64,000 nucleotides of DNA from Zoogloeaceae bacterium G21618-S1 (GTDB lineage Bacteria > Pseudomonadota > Gammaproteobacteria > Burkholderiales > Rhodocyclaceae): the NCBI GenBank assembly GCA_027214125.1, contig JAPWHF010000008.1, positions 199,573-263,572 of the forward strand, in the 5' to 3' direction. The translations under genes were made by a program, and so were the position numbers. The notes under the pieces were generated by a model. That model was not told the DNA's origin and did no database searches. It saw only the letters and a program-made list of their open reading frames with translations. Positions 7,829 through 17,416 of this stretch are shown here, piece by piece. Numbering within the stretch: the first letter of the stretch is position 1; every line of letters begins with the position of its first letter.

Positions 7829-9679
7829 TCAGCGCTGCACTTGCGTCACATCGCGGACCGCGCCGGTGTCGGCGCTGGTGGTCAGCGCTGCATAGGCTTG
7901 CAGGGCCGCGGAGACGACGCGCTCGCGTCCGACCGGCTTCCAGGCGTCCGCACCTTTGGCGTCCATCGCCGCACGGCGGGCCGCCAGCGTGGCGTCGTCA
8001 ATCGCCAGCTTGATGCCGCGATTGGGGATGTCGATCTCGATGCTGTCGCCCTCTTCGATCAGGCCGATCGCGCCGCCACAGGCCGCTTCGGGGGAGGCGT
8101 GGCCGATCGACAGGCCGGAGGTGCCGCCCGAGAAGCGCCCATCGGTCAGCAGCGCGCAGGCTTTGCCCAGCCCCTTCGACTTGAGATAGCTGGTCGGATA
8201 GAGCATTTCCTGCATGCCGGGGCCGCCCTTGGGCCCTTCGTAGCGGATGACGACCACGTCGCCGGCCACAATCTTGTCGGTCAGGATGGCGTGGACCGCG
8301 GCGTCCTGGCTCTCGAACACGCGGGCCCGCCCGGTGAAGGTCCAGATCGATTCGTCGACCCCAGCGGTTTTGACGATGCAGCCTTTTTCCGCGATGTTGC
8401 CGTAGAGCACGGCCAGGCCACCCTCCTGAGTGAAGGCGTTCGCCTTGTCGCGGATCACGCCGTGGCTGCGATCCATGTCGAGTTCATTCCAGCGGCGGTC
8501 CTGACTGAAGGCCACTTGTGTGGGCACGCCACCGGGCGCGGCGCGGAAGAAGTCGAACACCTTGTTGTCGTGCGCCTGCATCACATCCCAGCGCGCCAGG
8601 GCATCCTTGAGCGTCTTGCTGTGCACCGTGTGGGCATTGCTATGGAGCAGACCGGCGCGATCGAGCTCGCCGAGAATGCCCATGATGCCGCCGGCGCGAT
8701 GCACGTCTTCGATGTGCACATCCGACACCGCCGGCGCCACTTTGGACAGGCAGGGCACTTTGCGTGAGATGCGGTCGATGTCCTTCATGGTGAAGTCGAC
8801 CCCGGCCTCGCGCGCGGCCGCCAGCAGGTGCAGCACGGTGTTGGTCGAGCCGCCCATGGCCACGTCGAGGGTGATCGCGTTTTCAAAAGCTTCGAAGGTG
8901 GCGATGTTGCGCGGCAGCGCGGTCTCGTCGTCCTGCTCGTAATAGCGGCGCGCCAACTCGACGATCTTGCGCCCCGCGGTCAGGAACAATTGCTTGCGGT
9001 CGGCGTGGGTCGCCACCACCGTGCCGTTGCCCGGCAGCGACAGGCCCAGCGCCTCGGTCAGACAGTTCATGGAATTGGCCGTGAACATGCCGGAGCACGA
9101 ACCGCAGGTCGGGCAGGCGGAGCGCTCAACAGCCGCCACCTCTTCGTCCGACACACTCTCATCGGCCGCTTTGACCATGGCGTCCACCAGATCGAGCGAG
9201 ACGACCTTGTTGTCCCACTTGACCTTGCCGGCCTCCATCGGACCGCCGGAGACGAAGATCACCGGAATATTGAGGCGTAGCGCCGCCATCAACATCCCCG
9301 GCGTGATCTTGTCGCAGTTGGAGATGCACACCATGGCATCGGCGGTGTGGCCATTGACCATGTATTCGACCGAGTCGGCGATCAGATCACGCGAGGGCAG
9401 GCTGTAAAGCATGCCGCCATGGCCCATGGCAATGCCGTCGTCGATGGCGATGGTGTTGAATTCCTTGGCCACACCGCCGGCCGCTTCGATCTCGCGCGCC
9501 ACCAGCTGGCCCATGTCTTTCAGGTGCACATGGCCCGGCACAAACTGGGTGAAGCTGTTGACCACGGCAATGATCGGCTTTTCGAAATCGCCATCCTTCA
9601 TGCCGGTCGCCCGCCACAGGGCGCGGGCGCCTGCCATGTTGCGGCCGGCGGTGGAAGTGCGTGAACGGTACTTGGGCAT
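7829..9679 (-). CDS. ilvD: Dihydroxy-acid dehydratase
   Basis: 616 residues, the usual length. Catalyses dehydration of 2,3-dihydroxy-3-methylbutanoate/pentanoate, the third common step of valine and isoleucine synthesis, in the cytosol with an iron-sulfur cluster. Family motifs are plain: [29 protein letters not shown] (cluster and Mg site), [12 protein letters not shown] and [14 protein letters not shown]. The in-frame reading extends 34 codons further upstream but ATG 9679 has AGGAG at the right distance and gives the family N-terminus ([21 protein letters not shown]). A single-gene unit with its own terminator, divergent from pgi. Confidence 0.97.
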   Translation of the reverse strand: MPKYRSRTSTAGRNMAGARALWRATGMKDGDFEKPIIAVVNSFTQFVPGHVHLKDMGQLVAREIEAAGGVAKEFNTIAIDDGIAMGHGGMLYSLPSRDLIADSVEYMVNGHTADAMVCISNCDKITPGMLMAALRLNIPVIFVSGGPMEAGKVKWDNKVVSLDLVDAMVKAADESVSDEEVAAVERSACPTCGSCSGMFTANSMNCLTEALGLSLPGNGTVVATHADRKQLFLTAGRKIVELARRYYEQDDETALPRNIATFEAFENAITLDVAMGGSTNTVLHLLAAAREAGVDFTMKDIDRISRKVPCLSKVAPAVSDVHIEDVHRAGGIMGILGELDRAGLLHSNAHTVHSKTLKDALARWDVMQAHDNKVFDFFRAAPGGVPTQVAFSQDRRWNELDMDRSHGVIRDKANAFTQEGGLAVLYGNIAEKGCIVKTAGVDESIWTFTGRARVFESQDAAVHAILTDKIVAGDVVVIRYEGPKGGPGMQEMLYPTSYLKSKGLGKACALLTDGRFSGGTSGLSIGHASPEAACGGAIGLIEEGDSIEIDIPNRGIKLAIDDATLAARRAAMDAKGADAWKPVGRERVVSAALQAYAALTTSADTGAVRDVTQVQR

Positions 9680-9873
9680 GAGGGTATCTCCTGAAACCTT
9701 GGGCGTCGTGCGTAGCAGCGCATTGTAGCGCGAGGTCGCGACTTTCGGATGCCCCGCGTCTCGCAGGCCAAACCCCCGCAAGCAATCCGCATGACATAAT
9801 GCACGGTTGTTATCAACTGAGCAGCGCTACAAGATGACGCTGTAACATCGCTCCTCTACACTGTAGCCCCAGC

Positions 9874-11592
9874 ATGAACCGCCCTTCTGACTTCAGCGCC
9901 CCCGATGGGCGCGCCGCAAACACAATGCCCGACGCACGCTCCGATCTGTGGTCCCGAGTGCAGCTGGCCGCCCAAAAACAGGCCGGCCGCCACCTGCGCG
10001 ACCAATTCGCCACCGACCCTGATCGGGCGACACGCATGAGCGTGCGCAGCAACGGCATCTTCATCGACTACAGCAAAAACCGGCTCGACGACGCCGACCT
10101 GCAACAGCTCTTCACCCTGGCCGATACCTGCGGTCTGCGCGGGGCGATTGACGCCATGTTTTCCGGCGAACGCATCAACAGCACCGAACACCGCGCTGTG
10201 CTGCACACCGCCCTGCGCGCCCCGGCCACGGCCGACATCCGGGTCGACGGTCACAACGTGGTGCCCGACATCCAAGCCGAACTTGCCCACATGGCCGGGT
10301 TTGCCGAGCAGGTGCGCAGCGGCCAGTGGCTCGGCCACACCGGTGAGCCCATCACCAATATCGTCAACATCGGCATCGGCGGCTCCGACCTCGGCCCGCG
10401 GCTGGTCTGCGACGCGCTGCGCCCGATCGGCCACCCGCGCCTGCGCACGCATTTTGTGGCCAACGTCGACGCCGGCCGGCTCAACGGCCTGCTGCGCCAG
10501 CTCGACCGCCGCACCACACTGTTTGTCATCTGCTCAAAAAGCTTCACCACCCAGGAAACCCTCACCAACGCCAGCAGCGCGCGTGCCTGGTTTCTGGCGG
10601 GTGGCGCCACCGAGGCCGACATCCGCCGCCACTTTGTCGCGGTGTCGACCCACACCGAGGCGGTCCGCGCCTTCGGCATCGACCCGGCCAACATGTTTGG
10701 CTTCTGGGACTGGGTCGGTGGGCGCTATTCGCTGTGGTCGGCGGTCGGTCTGAGCATCATGCTGCAAGTCGGTCCCGAGGCCTTCGGCGAACTGCTCGCC
10801 GGCGCGCATGCCATGGACGAGCACTTCCGCACCGCGCCCTGGTCGCGGAATCTGCCCGTGCTGCTGGCACTGCTCGGCGTGTGGTACGTGAATGGTTTTG
10901 GCGCGGCAACACACATGGTCGCCCCTTACGATCACGGTCTGCGCCAGTTGCCGGGCTTCCTGCAGCAGCTCGACATGGAAAGCAACGGCAAGCAGACCAC
11001 CCGCGACGGTCAGCCCGTGGGCCGGGCGACCGGGCCGGTGGTGTGGGGCAACAGCGGCATCAACGGCCAGCACGCCTTCTACCAATTGCTGCATCAGGGC
11101 TCGCAGCTGGTGCCGGCCGATTTTGTGGCCACCTTGCACAGCCCCGACAACACCCGGCCGCACCACGACATCGTGCTCGCCAACTGCATCGCCCAGGCGC
11201 AAGCCTTGATGATGGGCCGCACACCCGATGAAGCCCGCGCCGAGATGGAGGCCGAGGGCCTGTCGGCCGAGCGCATTGCCGAATTGCTGCCCCACCGCTG
11301 CTTCGACGGCAACCGCCCGACCAACGTGATCCTGCTCGACGCGCTCACCCCGCGCACCCTGGGCGCACTGCTGGCCATGTACGAACACAAGGTGTTCACC
11401 CAGGGCGTGCTCTGGAATGTGAACAGCTTCGACCAATGGGGCGTCGAACTGGGCAAGCAACTGGCCCGACGCATCGAGTCGGCCTTCGCCAGCGGGCAGT
11501 CCCCGGCCGGCGCCGACAGCTCCACCTGCCAGCTCATCGACCTGGCACGCGCCGCCCTTGCCGCGCGAGACGACGACAGCGCCACGCGTTAG
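9874..11592 (+). CDS. pgi: Glucose-6-phosphate isomerase
   Basis: Interconverts glucose 6-phosphate and fructose 6-phosphate in the cytosol. Signature segments are present: NIGIGGSDLGPRL, CSKSFTTQETLTNA, FGFWDWVGGRYSLWSAVGLS and GQHAFYQLLHQG. From ATG 9874 it is 572 residues, about 20 more than the usual ~550. ATG 9925 (MPDARSDLW) would give 555, so the start is uncertain; neither has a strong ribosome binding site. Together with the Calvin cycle genes at 39-50 kb it would feed hexose phosphate toward storage or wall sugars (inference). Confidence 0.95.
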   Translation: MNRPSDFSAPDGRAANTMPDARSDLWSRVQLAAQKQAGRHLRDQFATDPDRATRMSVRSNGIFIDYSKNRLDDADLQQLFTLADTCGLRGAIDAMFSGERINSTEHRAVLHTALRAPATADIRVDGHNVVPDIQAELAHMAGFAEQVRSGQWLGHTGEPITNIVNIGIGGSDLGPRLVCDALRPIGHPRLRTHFVANVDAGRLNGLLRQLDRRTTLFVICSKSFTTQETLTNASSARAWFLAGGATEADIRRHFVAVSTHTEAVRAFGIDPANMFGFWDWVGGRYSLWSAVGLSIMLQVGPEAFGELLAGAHAMDEHFRTAPWSRNLPVLLALLGVWYVNGFGAATHMVAPYDHGLRQLPGFLQQLDMESNGKQTTRDGQPVGRATGPVVWGNSGINGQHAFYQLLHQGSQLVPADFVATLHSPDNTRPHHDIVLANCIAQAQALMMGRTPDEARAEMEAEGLSAERIAELLPHRCFDGNRPTNVILLDALTPRTLGALLAMYEHKVFTQGVLWNVNSFDQWGVELGKQLARRIESAFASGQSPAGADSSTCQLIDLARAALAARDDDSATR

Positions 11593-11643
11593 CCGCAGGC
11601 GATCCGCTATCATGGCGATCTGCGCCACTGCCGGAACCGCTCC

Positions 11644-12300
11644 ATGACCGATACCACCGAATCGACCGAAGGCTTTGACCTCAGCCAGAACGAAGCCCGC
11701 GTGCTCGCTGTGCTGATCGAAAAAAGCTTCACCACCCCCGATCAATACCCCTTGAGCATCAACGCCATCACCACCGGCGCCAACCAACTCACCGGGCGTG
11801 AGCCGGTCATGCAGCTGGACGAGTCCGAAGTCAGCGAGGCGATCAGCCAGTTGCTGGCGCGCGGACTGATCGGTCGCTACGAGGGCGCCAGGGTGGTCAA
11901 GTACGAACACCGCATCCGCCTGCGGCATTCGCTGCCGCCGGCCGAGCAGGCGATCATGGCGCTGCTGATGCTGCGCGGGCCGCAAACTGCCGGCGAGTTG
12001 CGCAGCCGCAGCGAGCGCATGCACCGCTTCGAGGACATCCCCACCCTGCAGGCGGCACTGGAACACCTGGCTGAAAAATACCCGCCCATGGTGCTCGCCC
12101 TGCCGCGCGCCCCCGGCACCAAGGAAACCCGCTACGCCCACTTGATGTGTGGCGAGGTCGATGTCGCCAGCGCGATGGCCGCCACCGCCCATGCAGCCCC
12201 CGGTGGCCTGGCCGCGCGGGTTGAAACGCTGGAGGCTGAAGTCACCGCCCTGCGCGCCGAACTGCATCAACTGAAGATCAGCCTGGGCGAAGCCGACTGA
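11644..12300 (+). CDS. yceH: YceH family (DUF480) protein
   Basis: 218-residue cytosolic protein of the DUF480/YceH family, two winged-helix domains in known structures, function unsettled. Visible family segments are [26 protein letters not shown], with [14 protein letters not shown], and [22 protein letters not shown]. The last 35 residues ([21 protein letters not shown]) form a short coiled coil. It starts 51 bases after pgi and ends 4 bases before lgt, so yceH and lgt are probably cotranscribed. Confidence 0.88.
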   Translation: MTDTTESTEGFDLSQNEARVLAVLIEKSFTTPDQYPLSINAITTGANQLTGREPVMQLDESEVSEAISQLLARGLIGRYEGARVVKYEHRIRLRHSLPPAEQAIMALLMLRGPQTAGELRSRSERMHRFEDIPTLQAALEHLAEKYPPMVLALPRAPGTKETRYAHLMCGEVDVASAMAATAHAAPGGLAARVETLEAEVTALRAELHQLKISLGEAD

Positions 12301-12304
12301 ACGC

Positions 12305-13099
12305 ATGCTGACCTACCCGAAAATTGACCCGGTCGCCTTCTCGGTCGGCCCGCTCTCTGTTCACTGGTATGGCCTGATGTACCTGATCGCCTTCGTCCTG
12401 TTCATCGGACTCGGGCGACGGCACATCAAGCGCCGGCCCGAGCTGGGCTGGACGGCACAACAACTCGATGACCTGCTGTTCTATGGTGTGATCGGCGTGG
12501 TGGTGGGCGGCCGTCTCGGCGAAGTGCTGTTCTATCAGCCGGGCTACTACTTCAGCCACCCGCTGGAAATCCTCGCCACCTGGAAAGGCGGCATGAGCTT
12601 TCACGGCGGCTTCCTCGGCGTGCTGGTGGCCATGTGGCTGTATGGACGCAAACACGGCAAAGGCTTCTGGCAGATCACCGACTTCATCGCCCCGCTGGTG
12701 CCCACCGGTCTGGCGGCCGGACGCATTGGCAACTTCATCAATGGCGAACTGTGGGGCCGGGTTGCCGACCCGTCGCTGCCGTGGGCGATGGTCTTCCCGC
12801 ATGTCGACAATCTGCCGCGCCACCCCTCGCAGCTTTACCAGGCCGCCGGCGAAGGCTTGCTGCTGTTTGCGCTGCTGTGGTGGTATGCCCGTGCACCGCG
12901 ACCACTGCGCGCCACCTCGGCGGTCTTTTTGATGGGCTACGGTGTGCTGCGCTTCATCATGGAGTTTTTCCGCACACCCGACCCCGGCATCTTCAGCGCG
13001 CTCGGCGGCGGTTTGTCCACCGCACAATGGCTGTGCGTGCCGATGATCCTGATCGGCATCGCGATGATGATTCACGCCAAGCGCCAAACGGCCCACTGA
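12305..13099 (+). CDS. lgt: Prolipoprotein diacylglyceryl transferase
   Basis: 264-residue inner-membrane enzyme that moves diacylglycerol from phosphatidylglycerol to the lipobox cysteine of prolipoproteins, the first step of lipoprotein maturation. Characteristic stretches are [11 protein letters not shown] (conserved HGGLLG-type motif), the signature [14 protein letters not shown] and the HPSQLYQA motif. About seven hydrophobic segments, normal length. Starts 4 bases after yceH. Confidence 0.96.
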   Translation: MLTYPKIDPVAFSVGPLSVHWYGLMYLIAFVLFIGLGRRHIKRRPELGWTAQQLDDLLFYGVIGVVVGGRLGEVLFYQPGYYFSHPLEILATWKGGMSFHGGFLGVLVAMWLYGRKHGKGFWQITDFIAPLVPTGLAAGRIGNFINGELWGRVADPSLPWAMVFPHVDNLPRHPSQLYQAAGEGLLLFALLWWYARAPRPLRATSAVFLMGYGVLRFIMEFFRTPDPGIFSALGGGLSTAQWLCVPMILIGIAMMIHAKRQTAH

Positions 13100-13157
13100 A
13101 CCGCCACGGCGCCGACCGGTCACACTGAACCTGCACCACTGAGTACGAGAGGAACGC

Positions 13158-14537
13158 ATGGCTCCCAATATCGTCACGCGCAGTCTGGAGCGAATGCGCG
13201 ACATCATCTCCTGGGGCGGCAAGTCCCAGGCGCATCTTGAAGCGCAGGATCTCGACCGCTTGCGCGCGCAAATGCGCGACTGCGCCGAAGGCACCGGCGG
13301 CGAAGTCTCCACCCGGCAGCGTGCCGCACGGCTGGCACACACCTACCTCGAACTGGACGACGACGGCCGTCATGCCTTTTTGCGCATGATCGCACTGGAG
13401 TTCGGGCCCGACCCGAAACGCGTCGCCGACGCCCATGCGGCCTATCAGGAGAAGGTGGGCACACCAGAACAGTGGGACGCCGAAGCCAAACTGCGCGGCG
13501 CCATGCGTTCGCGCCGAATCCGCATCCTCACGCAGTTCAACGCCATCCCCGCCGGGGTGAAATTCCTGGTGGACCTGCGCGCCGACCTGCTGCGCTTTCT
13601 CAAGGACGACCCGGAGCTCAAAGCCCTCGACCGCGAACTCGAAGCCCGGCTTAACGCCTGGTTCGACGTCGGCTTTCTCGAACTGCGCCGCATCACCTGG
13701 GAGAGCCCCGCCGCCTTGCTCGAAAAGCTGGTGCAGTACGAAGCAGTGCACGAGATCCGCTCCTGGACCGACCTCAAAAACCGCCTCGACACCGACCGCC
13801 GCTGCTACGCCTTCTTCCACCCGCGCATGCCGCTGGAACCCCTCATTTTTGTGGAAGTGGCGCTGGTCGACGACCTCGCCGACAACGTCCAGAAGCTGCT
13901 CGACGAGATGGCGCCAGTGGCCGACAACGCGCGCGCCAACACCGCCATTTTCTATTCAATCAGCAACACCCAAGTGGGCTTGCGCGGTGTGTCGTTTGGC
14001 AATTTTCTGCTCAAACGCGTGGTCGACGACCTCAAGCGCGACCTGCCCGGGCTCAAGCAATTTGCCACGCTGTCACCGATTCCCCGGCTCAAGGACTGGG
14101 TACGCGCGCACCCCGAGGCGCTGGCCGACGCCTTTACCGACGCCGACTGGAAAAAGCTCGCGCCACTGGGCATCGAGGGCGCGACCTCGGCCGGCTTCCA
14201 GAGTCTGCTCGACGACAACTGCCCGTGGCTGGAGCAACCCGGCCTGCCCGCGGCGCTCAGCGCCCCGCTCACCCGGCTCGCCGCGCGCTACCTGTGCCAC
14301 GCTAAATCGCGCGGCGCCCCCTTTGACCCGGTGGCCCGCTTCCATCTGGGCAACGGCGCCCGCGTCGAGCGGCTGAACTGGATGGCCGACACCGCCGAGC
14401 GGGGCATGAGTCAATCCTTTGGTTTGATGGTCAACTACCTCTACGACCCCGATCGCATCGAGAGCAACGTCGAGGCCTATGTGGCCGACGGCGCCATCGC
14501 GGCCTCGGGCGCGATCAAGCGCCAGGCCAAGCTGTGA
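13158..14537 (+). CDS. Malonyl-CoA decarboxylase
   Basis: 459-residue cytosolic enzyme of the MLYCD/MatA family, converting malonyl-CoA to acetyl-CoA and CO2. The C-terminal catalytic domain shows NTQVGLRGVSFGNFLLKRVV, where the family's catalytic Ser lies nearby, followed by LSPIPRLKDWV, and FHLGNGARVERLNW (catalytic His) with SFGLMVNYLYD near the end. The N-terminal part is the helical domain. AGAGGAAC precedes the ATG. It stands alone, without malonate transporter or malonyl-CoA synthetase genes in view, so its role may be to limit malonyl-CoA (inference). Confidence 0.9.
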   Translation: MAPNIVTRSLERMRDIISWGGKSQAHLEAQDLDRLRAQMRDCAEGTGGEVSTRQRAARLAHTYLELDDDGRHAFLRMIALEFGPDPKRVADAHAAYQEKVGTPEQWDAEAKLRGAMRSRRIRILTQFNAIPAGVKFLVDLRADLLRFLKDDPELKALDRELEARLNAWFDVGFLELRRITWESPAALLEKLVQYEAVHEIRSWTDLKNRLDTDRRCYAFFHPRMPLEPLIFVEVALVDDLADNVQKLLDEMAPVADNARANTAIFYSISNTQVGLRGVSFGNFLLKRVVDDLKRDLPGLKQFATLSPIPRLKDWVRAHPEALADAFTDADWKKLAPLGIEGATSAGFQSLLDDNCPWLEQPGLPAALSAPLTRLAARYLCHAKSRGAPFDPVARFHLGNGARVERLNWMADTAERGMSQSFGLMVNYLYDPDRIESNVEAYVADGAIAASGAIKRQAKL

Positions 14538-14540
14538 GTC

Positions 14541-14561
14541 GGCGGGGCCGTACGCCCCGCC
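14541..14561. terminator. Possible terminator hairpin between convergent genes
   Basis: GGCGGGGC, a 5-base loop, then GCCCCGCC: a perfect 8-bp GC stem that lies between the stops of malonyl-CoA decarboxylase and the FAH-family gene. No clear T run follows on either strand, so the terminator call is tentative. Confidence 0.4.
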
Positions 14562-14567
14562 CGAGCA

Positions 14568-15266
14568 TCAAACGATTTTTAGCGCCAGCTTCGCCACCCC
14601 GGCCACGCCGCCACTGAGCACGTCGCCGCGGCTCACCGCACCCACGCCCGCCGGCGTGCCGGTCATCAGCAGGTCACCCGGCTTGAGCTCAAAATAACGC
14701 GACAAGCCCGCCACCGCCTCGGCGACCGACCAGATCATGTCGGACAGATCGCCGGTCTGGCGGCGCGCCCCGTTCACATCCAGCCAGATTTCGCCGGTCG
14801 CCGGATGCCCGGTCTCGCTCGCCGGACGCAAAGCCGAGATCGGCGCGGCATGATCGAAAGCCTTGCCGATCTCCCAGCTGCGCCCCTGCGCCTTCATCTG
14901 GCCTTGCAGATCGCGCCGGGTCATGTCGAGCCCCACGCCATAGCCCCACACATGATCGAGCGCGTTGGCCACATCAATGTCACGTCCGCCGCGGCCGATG
15001 GCGGCCACCAGCTCAATCTCGTGATGCAGGTCGGCGGTGATGGTCGGATACGGCCATTCGACCGGCGCCTCGCCCGGCACGGCAAAGGCGGCATCGGCCG
15101 GCTTGCAGAAAAAGAACGGCGGCTCGCGATCGGGCGAGCCACCCATCTCGCGTGCGTGATCGGCGTAATTGCGGCCAATGCAATAGATGCGACGCACCGG
15201 GAAACGGTCGGTGCTGCCAGCGACCGGAAGGCTGGCCTGCTCGGGCGCGGGAATCACGAAAGACAT
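14568..15266 (-). CDS. Fumarylacetoacetate hydrolase family protein (fumarylpyruvate hydrolase-like)
   Basis: 232 residues, a single FAH-fold domain. RIYCIGRNYADHAREMG, FFFCKPADA, the metal-site segment HHEIELVAAIGR, GVGLDMTRRDLQ and LLMTGTPAGVG are typical of the fumarylpyruvate/acylpyruvate hydrolase branch, which acts at the end of gentisate-type ring cleavage or as an oxaloacetate-handling enzyme. No gentisate genes are nearby, so the physiological substrate is open. AGGAAC lies before the ATG. Confidence 0.85.
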   Translation of the reverse strand: MSFVIPAPEQASLPVAGSTDRFPVRRIYCIGRNYADHAREMGGSPDREPPFFFCKPADAAFAVPGEAPVEWPYPTITADLHHEIELVAAIGRGGRDIDVANALDHVWGYGVGLDMTRRDLQGQMKAQGRSWEIGKAFDHAAPISALRPASETGHPATGEIWLDVNGARRQTGDLSDMIWSVAEAVAGLSRYFELKPGDLLMTGTPAGVGAVSRGDVLSGGVAGVAKLALKIV

Positions 15267-15395
15267 GGCGGTTCCTGACGAAGAAAGTGAAGGCTTCGAC
15301 TATACCTGCGAGCTTCATTGGCCGACACCGTTCAGCTCGCGCGCGCCGCGCAGACACCAAACGGACTTGACGACATCACAAGAAGATGATGGAAT

Positions 15396-15414
15396 GCGAA
15401 TCGTTCTTGTTTGC
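15396..15414 (+). promoter_or_regulatory. Fur-box-like site upstream of hemP
   Basis: GCGAATCGTTCTTGTTTGC sits inside a longer imperfect dyad (AATGCGAAT ... TTGCATT, 15393-15417) that ends 9 bases before the hemP ATG. It resembles the AT-rich core of Fur boxes and lies where Fur would block transcription of the iron operon. Inferred from position and form only. Confidence 0.5.
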
Positions 15415-15425
15415 ATTGAGACATC

Positions 15426-15614
15426 ATGACCTCCACCCCTTCGCCCGACCGCCCCGCCGACACGCCTGATCAGCCCCGCGCTGACATGCGCAGCGCGCCG
15501 GCCATCGCCAGCGAGGCACTGCTGAAGGGGCAAAGCATCGTCACCATCGAACACAAGGGCGTCAGCTACCGCTTGCAGGAAACCCGCGCGGGCAAACTGA
15601 TTCTCACCAAATAG
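15426..15614 (+). CDS. hemP: Hemin uptake protein HemP
   Basis: 62-residue HemP/HmuP family protein. The conserved core LLKGQSIVTIEHKGVSYRLQETRAGKLILTK occupies the C-terminal half, after a Pro-rich variable N-terminus. In other betaproteobacteria members take part in activating heme-uptake gene expression under iron limitation. It heads a likely operon hemP-bfd-bfr-small protein-tonB-exbB-exbD, with a Fur-like site just upstream. No heme receptor gene follows here, which is unusual for hemP. Confidence 0.88.
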   Translation: MTSTPSPDRPADTPDQPRADMRSAPAIASEALLKGQSIVTIEHKGVSYRLQETRAGKLILTK

Positions 15615-15639
15615 GCTATACCGCAAGGAGCCAGGCAAC

Positions 15640-15864
15640 ATGTACGTGTGCATCTGCAACGCCGTGACCGAGACAGACATTCACCACGCCGCCGCCAATG
15701 GTGCGCGCCGGGTGCGCGACCTGCGCGTACTGGGTGTCACCGCCGATTGCGGAAAATGCGCGTGCGCGGCAAAGTGTTGTCTCGATCAGGCCGTAGCCAG
15801 CGCCCCCCAGGCCGTCCGCAGCCTGAGCCCGACCCCGACCCGACACCTGGAGGCCTTCGCATGA
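15640..15864 (+). CDS. bfd: Bacterioferritin-associated ferredoxin
   Basis: 74 residues with a [2Fe-2S]-binding set C-x-C (CIC, residues 4 and 6) and CGKC, as in Bfd. Bfd gives electrons to bacterioferritin heme so that stored ferric iron is released. AAGGAG precedes the ATG. Its stop overlaps the bfr start by 4 bases (ATGA), so the two are translationally coupled, in keeping with the partnership of the products. Confidence 0.92.
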   Translation: MYVCICNAVTETDIHHAAANGARRVRDLRVLGVTADCGKCACAAKCCLDQAVASAPQAVRSLSPTPTRHLEAFA

Positions 15865-16346
15865 AAGGCGACAAGAACATCATCAAGCTCCTCAACCGTC
15901 AGCTCACCCATGAACTGACGGCCATCAACCAGTACTTTCTGCATGCACGCATGTACAAGAACTGGGGTCTGGCCAAGCTTGGCAAACACGAATACGACGA
16001 ATCGATCGAAGAGATGCACCACGCCGACTGGCTGATCGAACGCGTGCTGTTCCTCGAAGGCCTGCCCAACCTGCAGAACCTCGGCAAGCTGCTGATCGGC
16101 GAGAATGTGCCCGAGTGCATCAAGGGCGACCTGACGCTCGAGACGACCGCCCGCGGCGATCTGATCGACGCGATCAGCCAGTGCGAATCCTGTAAGGACT
16201 ATGTCTCCCGCGAGCTCTTCGAAAAGATCCTCGAAGCTACGGAAGAGCACATCGACTACCTCGAAACGCAGCTCGAACTGATCGATCGGGTCACACTGCC
16301 CAACTACTTGCAATCCCAGATGGACCCGGACCACTCGGCCAGCTGA
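15861..16346 (+). CDS. bfr: Bacterioferritin with a substituted ferroxidase ligand
   Basis: 161-residue heme-containing iron-storage subunit; the family forms 24-mers. The heme ligand Met52 is present (EEMHHAD). Ferroxidase residues by E. coli numbering: E18, E51, H54, E94 and H130 are present, but position 127 is Thr (EATEEHID) where E. coli has Glu of the E-x-x-H motif. That removes one bridging iron ligand, so the ferroxidase centre is probably altered, and the protein may need a second subunit type to oxidise iron quickly. Coupled to bfd by an ATGA overlap. Confidence 0.93.
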   Translation: MKGDKNIIKLLNRQLTHELTAINQYFLHARMYKNWGLAKLGKHEYDESIEEMHHADWLIERVLFLEGLPNLQNLGKLLIGENVPECIKGDLTLETTARGDLIDAISQCESCKDYVSRELFEKILEATEEHIDYLETQLELIDRVTLPNYLQSQMDPDHSAS

Positions 16347-16433
16347 GCACACGCCACCGGGCGCCCACGCGGCGCTCTGCCAGCCAGTTCCTGCGGAACC
16401 AGCCAGCCAAATCGACATTGCCTGGAGACCCGC

Positions 16434-16559
16434 ATGAAGCACCCGCATCCGCATTTTTTGTCGTCGACGCCACGCGGCATCAGCACCTGCCTCATTCTTC
16501 TGGCCATCGGTTTCGCGCTCGACGCCCTGATCGCCGCCAGCCTCGGCACGCCCGTCTGA
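16434..16559 (+). CDS. Small membrane protein, 41 residues
   Basis: Not recognised. MKHPHPHFLSSTPRG is followed by one hydrophobic helix (CLILLAIGFALDALIAASL) and a short tail. GGAG lies 6 nt before the ATG, and the gene sits in the 216-base gap between bfr and tonB, ending 3 bases before the first possible tonB start. The His-rich N-terminus and the operon position suggest a part in iron handling or in the TonB complex, but that is inference. Confidence 0.55.
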   Translation: MKHPHPHFLSSTPRGISTCLILLAIGFALDALIAASLGTPV

Positions 16560-16562
16560 TTC

Positions 16563-17414
16563 ATGAATTTCAGTACGGCCATGCGACAGGGCGTCGCGCT
16601 CAAGCCACCCGCGCGCGCGGTAAAATACGAATCGATGCTTGCAACGTCTCCCCCTCTCGCGCCGGTTATCGCCGCGCCGCGTCGCGCGCGTACGCGCACA
16701 CGCGTCGCCGCTGGCGCGCGTCTGCTCTTCGTGCTGGCGGCACATGCGGGGGCATTGGCGCTTGGCCTCAGCCAGATCGAAGCGCCCATTCAAACACCGG
16801 TCACCACCATTCAGGTGGCCCTCATCGCGCCGCCGGCGCCTGCCCCGGTGAGCCCACCTGCGCCAGAAGTCGTACCACCCAAACCGCCGGTGCCTGAGCC
16901 GGTCGTCAAGCAGCCTCCCACGCCACCGAAGCCGAAACTCGTGCGCAAACCCGCGCCCAAGCCGACGCCAAAACCGGCGCCTGCACCCTCGCCCACCGCC
17001 ATCAGCGAGCCCAAGGAAGAAGCCCCGGCCCCGAGCGAGAGCGCACCGCCCCCACCGGCCCTCGCCACTGCGCCGACTGCACCGTCAAAAGCCGAGCCGG
17101 GTCCGGTTGTCGCTGCGCCGCAACCAGTCATTGCGCCCCGCTTCGATGCGGCCTACCTGAACAACCCCGAGCCGCGCTACCCGCGCCTTTCCAGCCGGAT
17201 GGGCGAAACCGGCAAAGTGCTGCTGCGCGTGCTCGTTGGCGAAGACGGCAAGGTCAACGATGTGCGACTGCACCAGTCCTCCGGTCATAGCCGTCTGGAC
17301 GAAGCCGCCCGCCGCGCGGTCAGCCAATGGACATTCGTGCCCGCCCGCCAGGGCAACCGGCCCATCGCCAACTGGGTGATCGTGCCAATAGAATTCAAAC
17401 TGGAGAACACCTGA
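16563..17414 (+). CDS. tonB: TonB energy-transducing protein
   Basis: Links the ExbB-ExbD proton motor in the inner membrane to outer-membrane receptors. One N-terminal membrane anchor (ARLLFVLAAHAGALALGLS), a long Pro/Lys-rich periplasmic spacer (PKPTPKPAPAP repeats), and a C-terminal TonB domain (YPRLSSRMGETGKVLLRVLV...SGHSRLDEAARRAVSQWTFVPA). From 16563 it is 283 residues. ATG 16635 (MLATSPP) is an alternative start, and TAAAAT at 16621-16626 just before it could be a promoter -10 element. Cotranscribed with exbB and exbD. Confidence 0.93.
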   Translation: MNFSTAMRQGVALKPPARAVKYESMLATSPPLAPVIAAPRRARTRTRVAAGARLLFVLAAHAGALALGLSQIEAPIQTPVTTIQVALIAPPAPAPVSPPAPEVVPPKPPVPEPVVKQPPTPPKPKLVRKPAPKPTPKPAPAPSPTAISEPKEEAPAPSESAPPPPALATAPTAPSKAEPGPVVAAPQPVIAPRFDAAYLNNPEPRYPRLSSRMGETGKVLLRVLVGEDGKVNDVRLHQSSGHSRLDEAARRAVSQWTFVPARQGNRPIANWVIVPIEFKLENT

Positions 17415-17416
17415 AC

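Noticed and set aside
10534-12306. 590-codon minus-strand open frame over pgi and yceH
   Set aside because: Low-complexity Gly/Gln/His-rich translation, no ribosome binding site, fully antisense to two recognisable genes.
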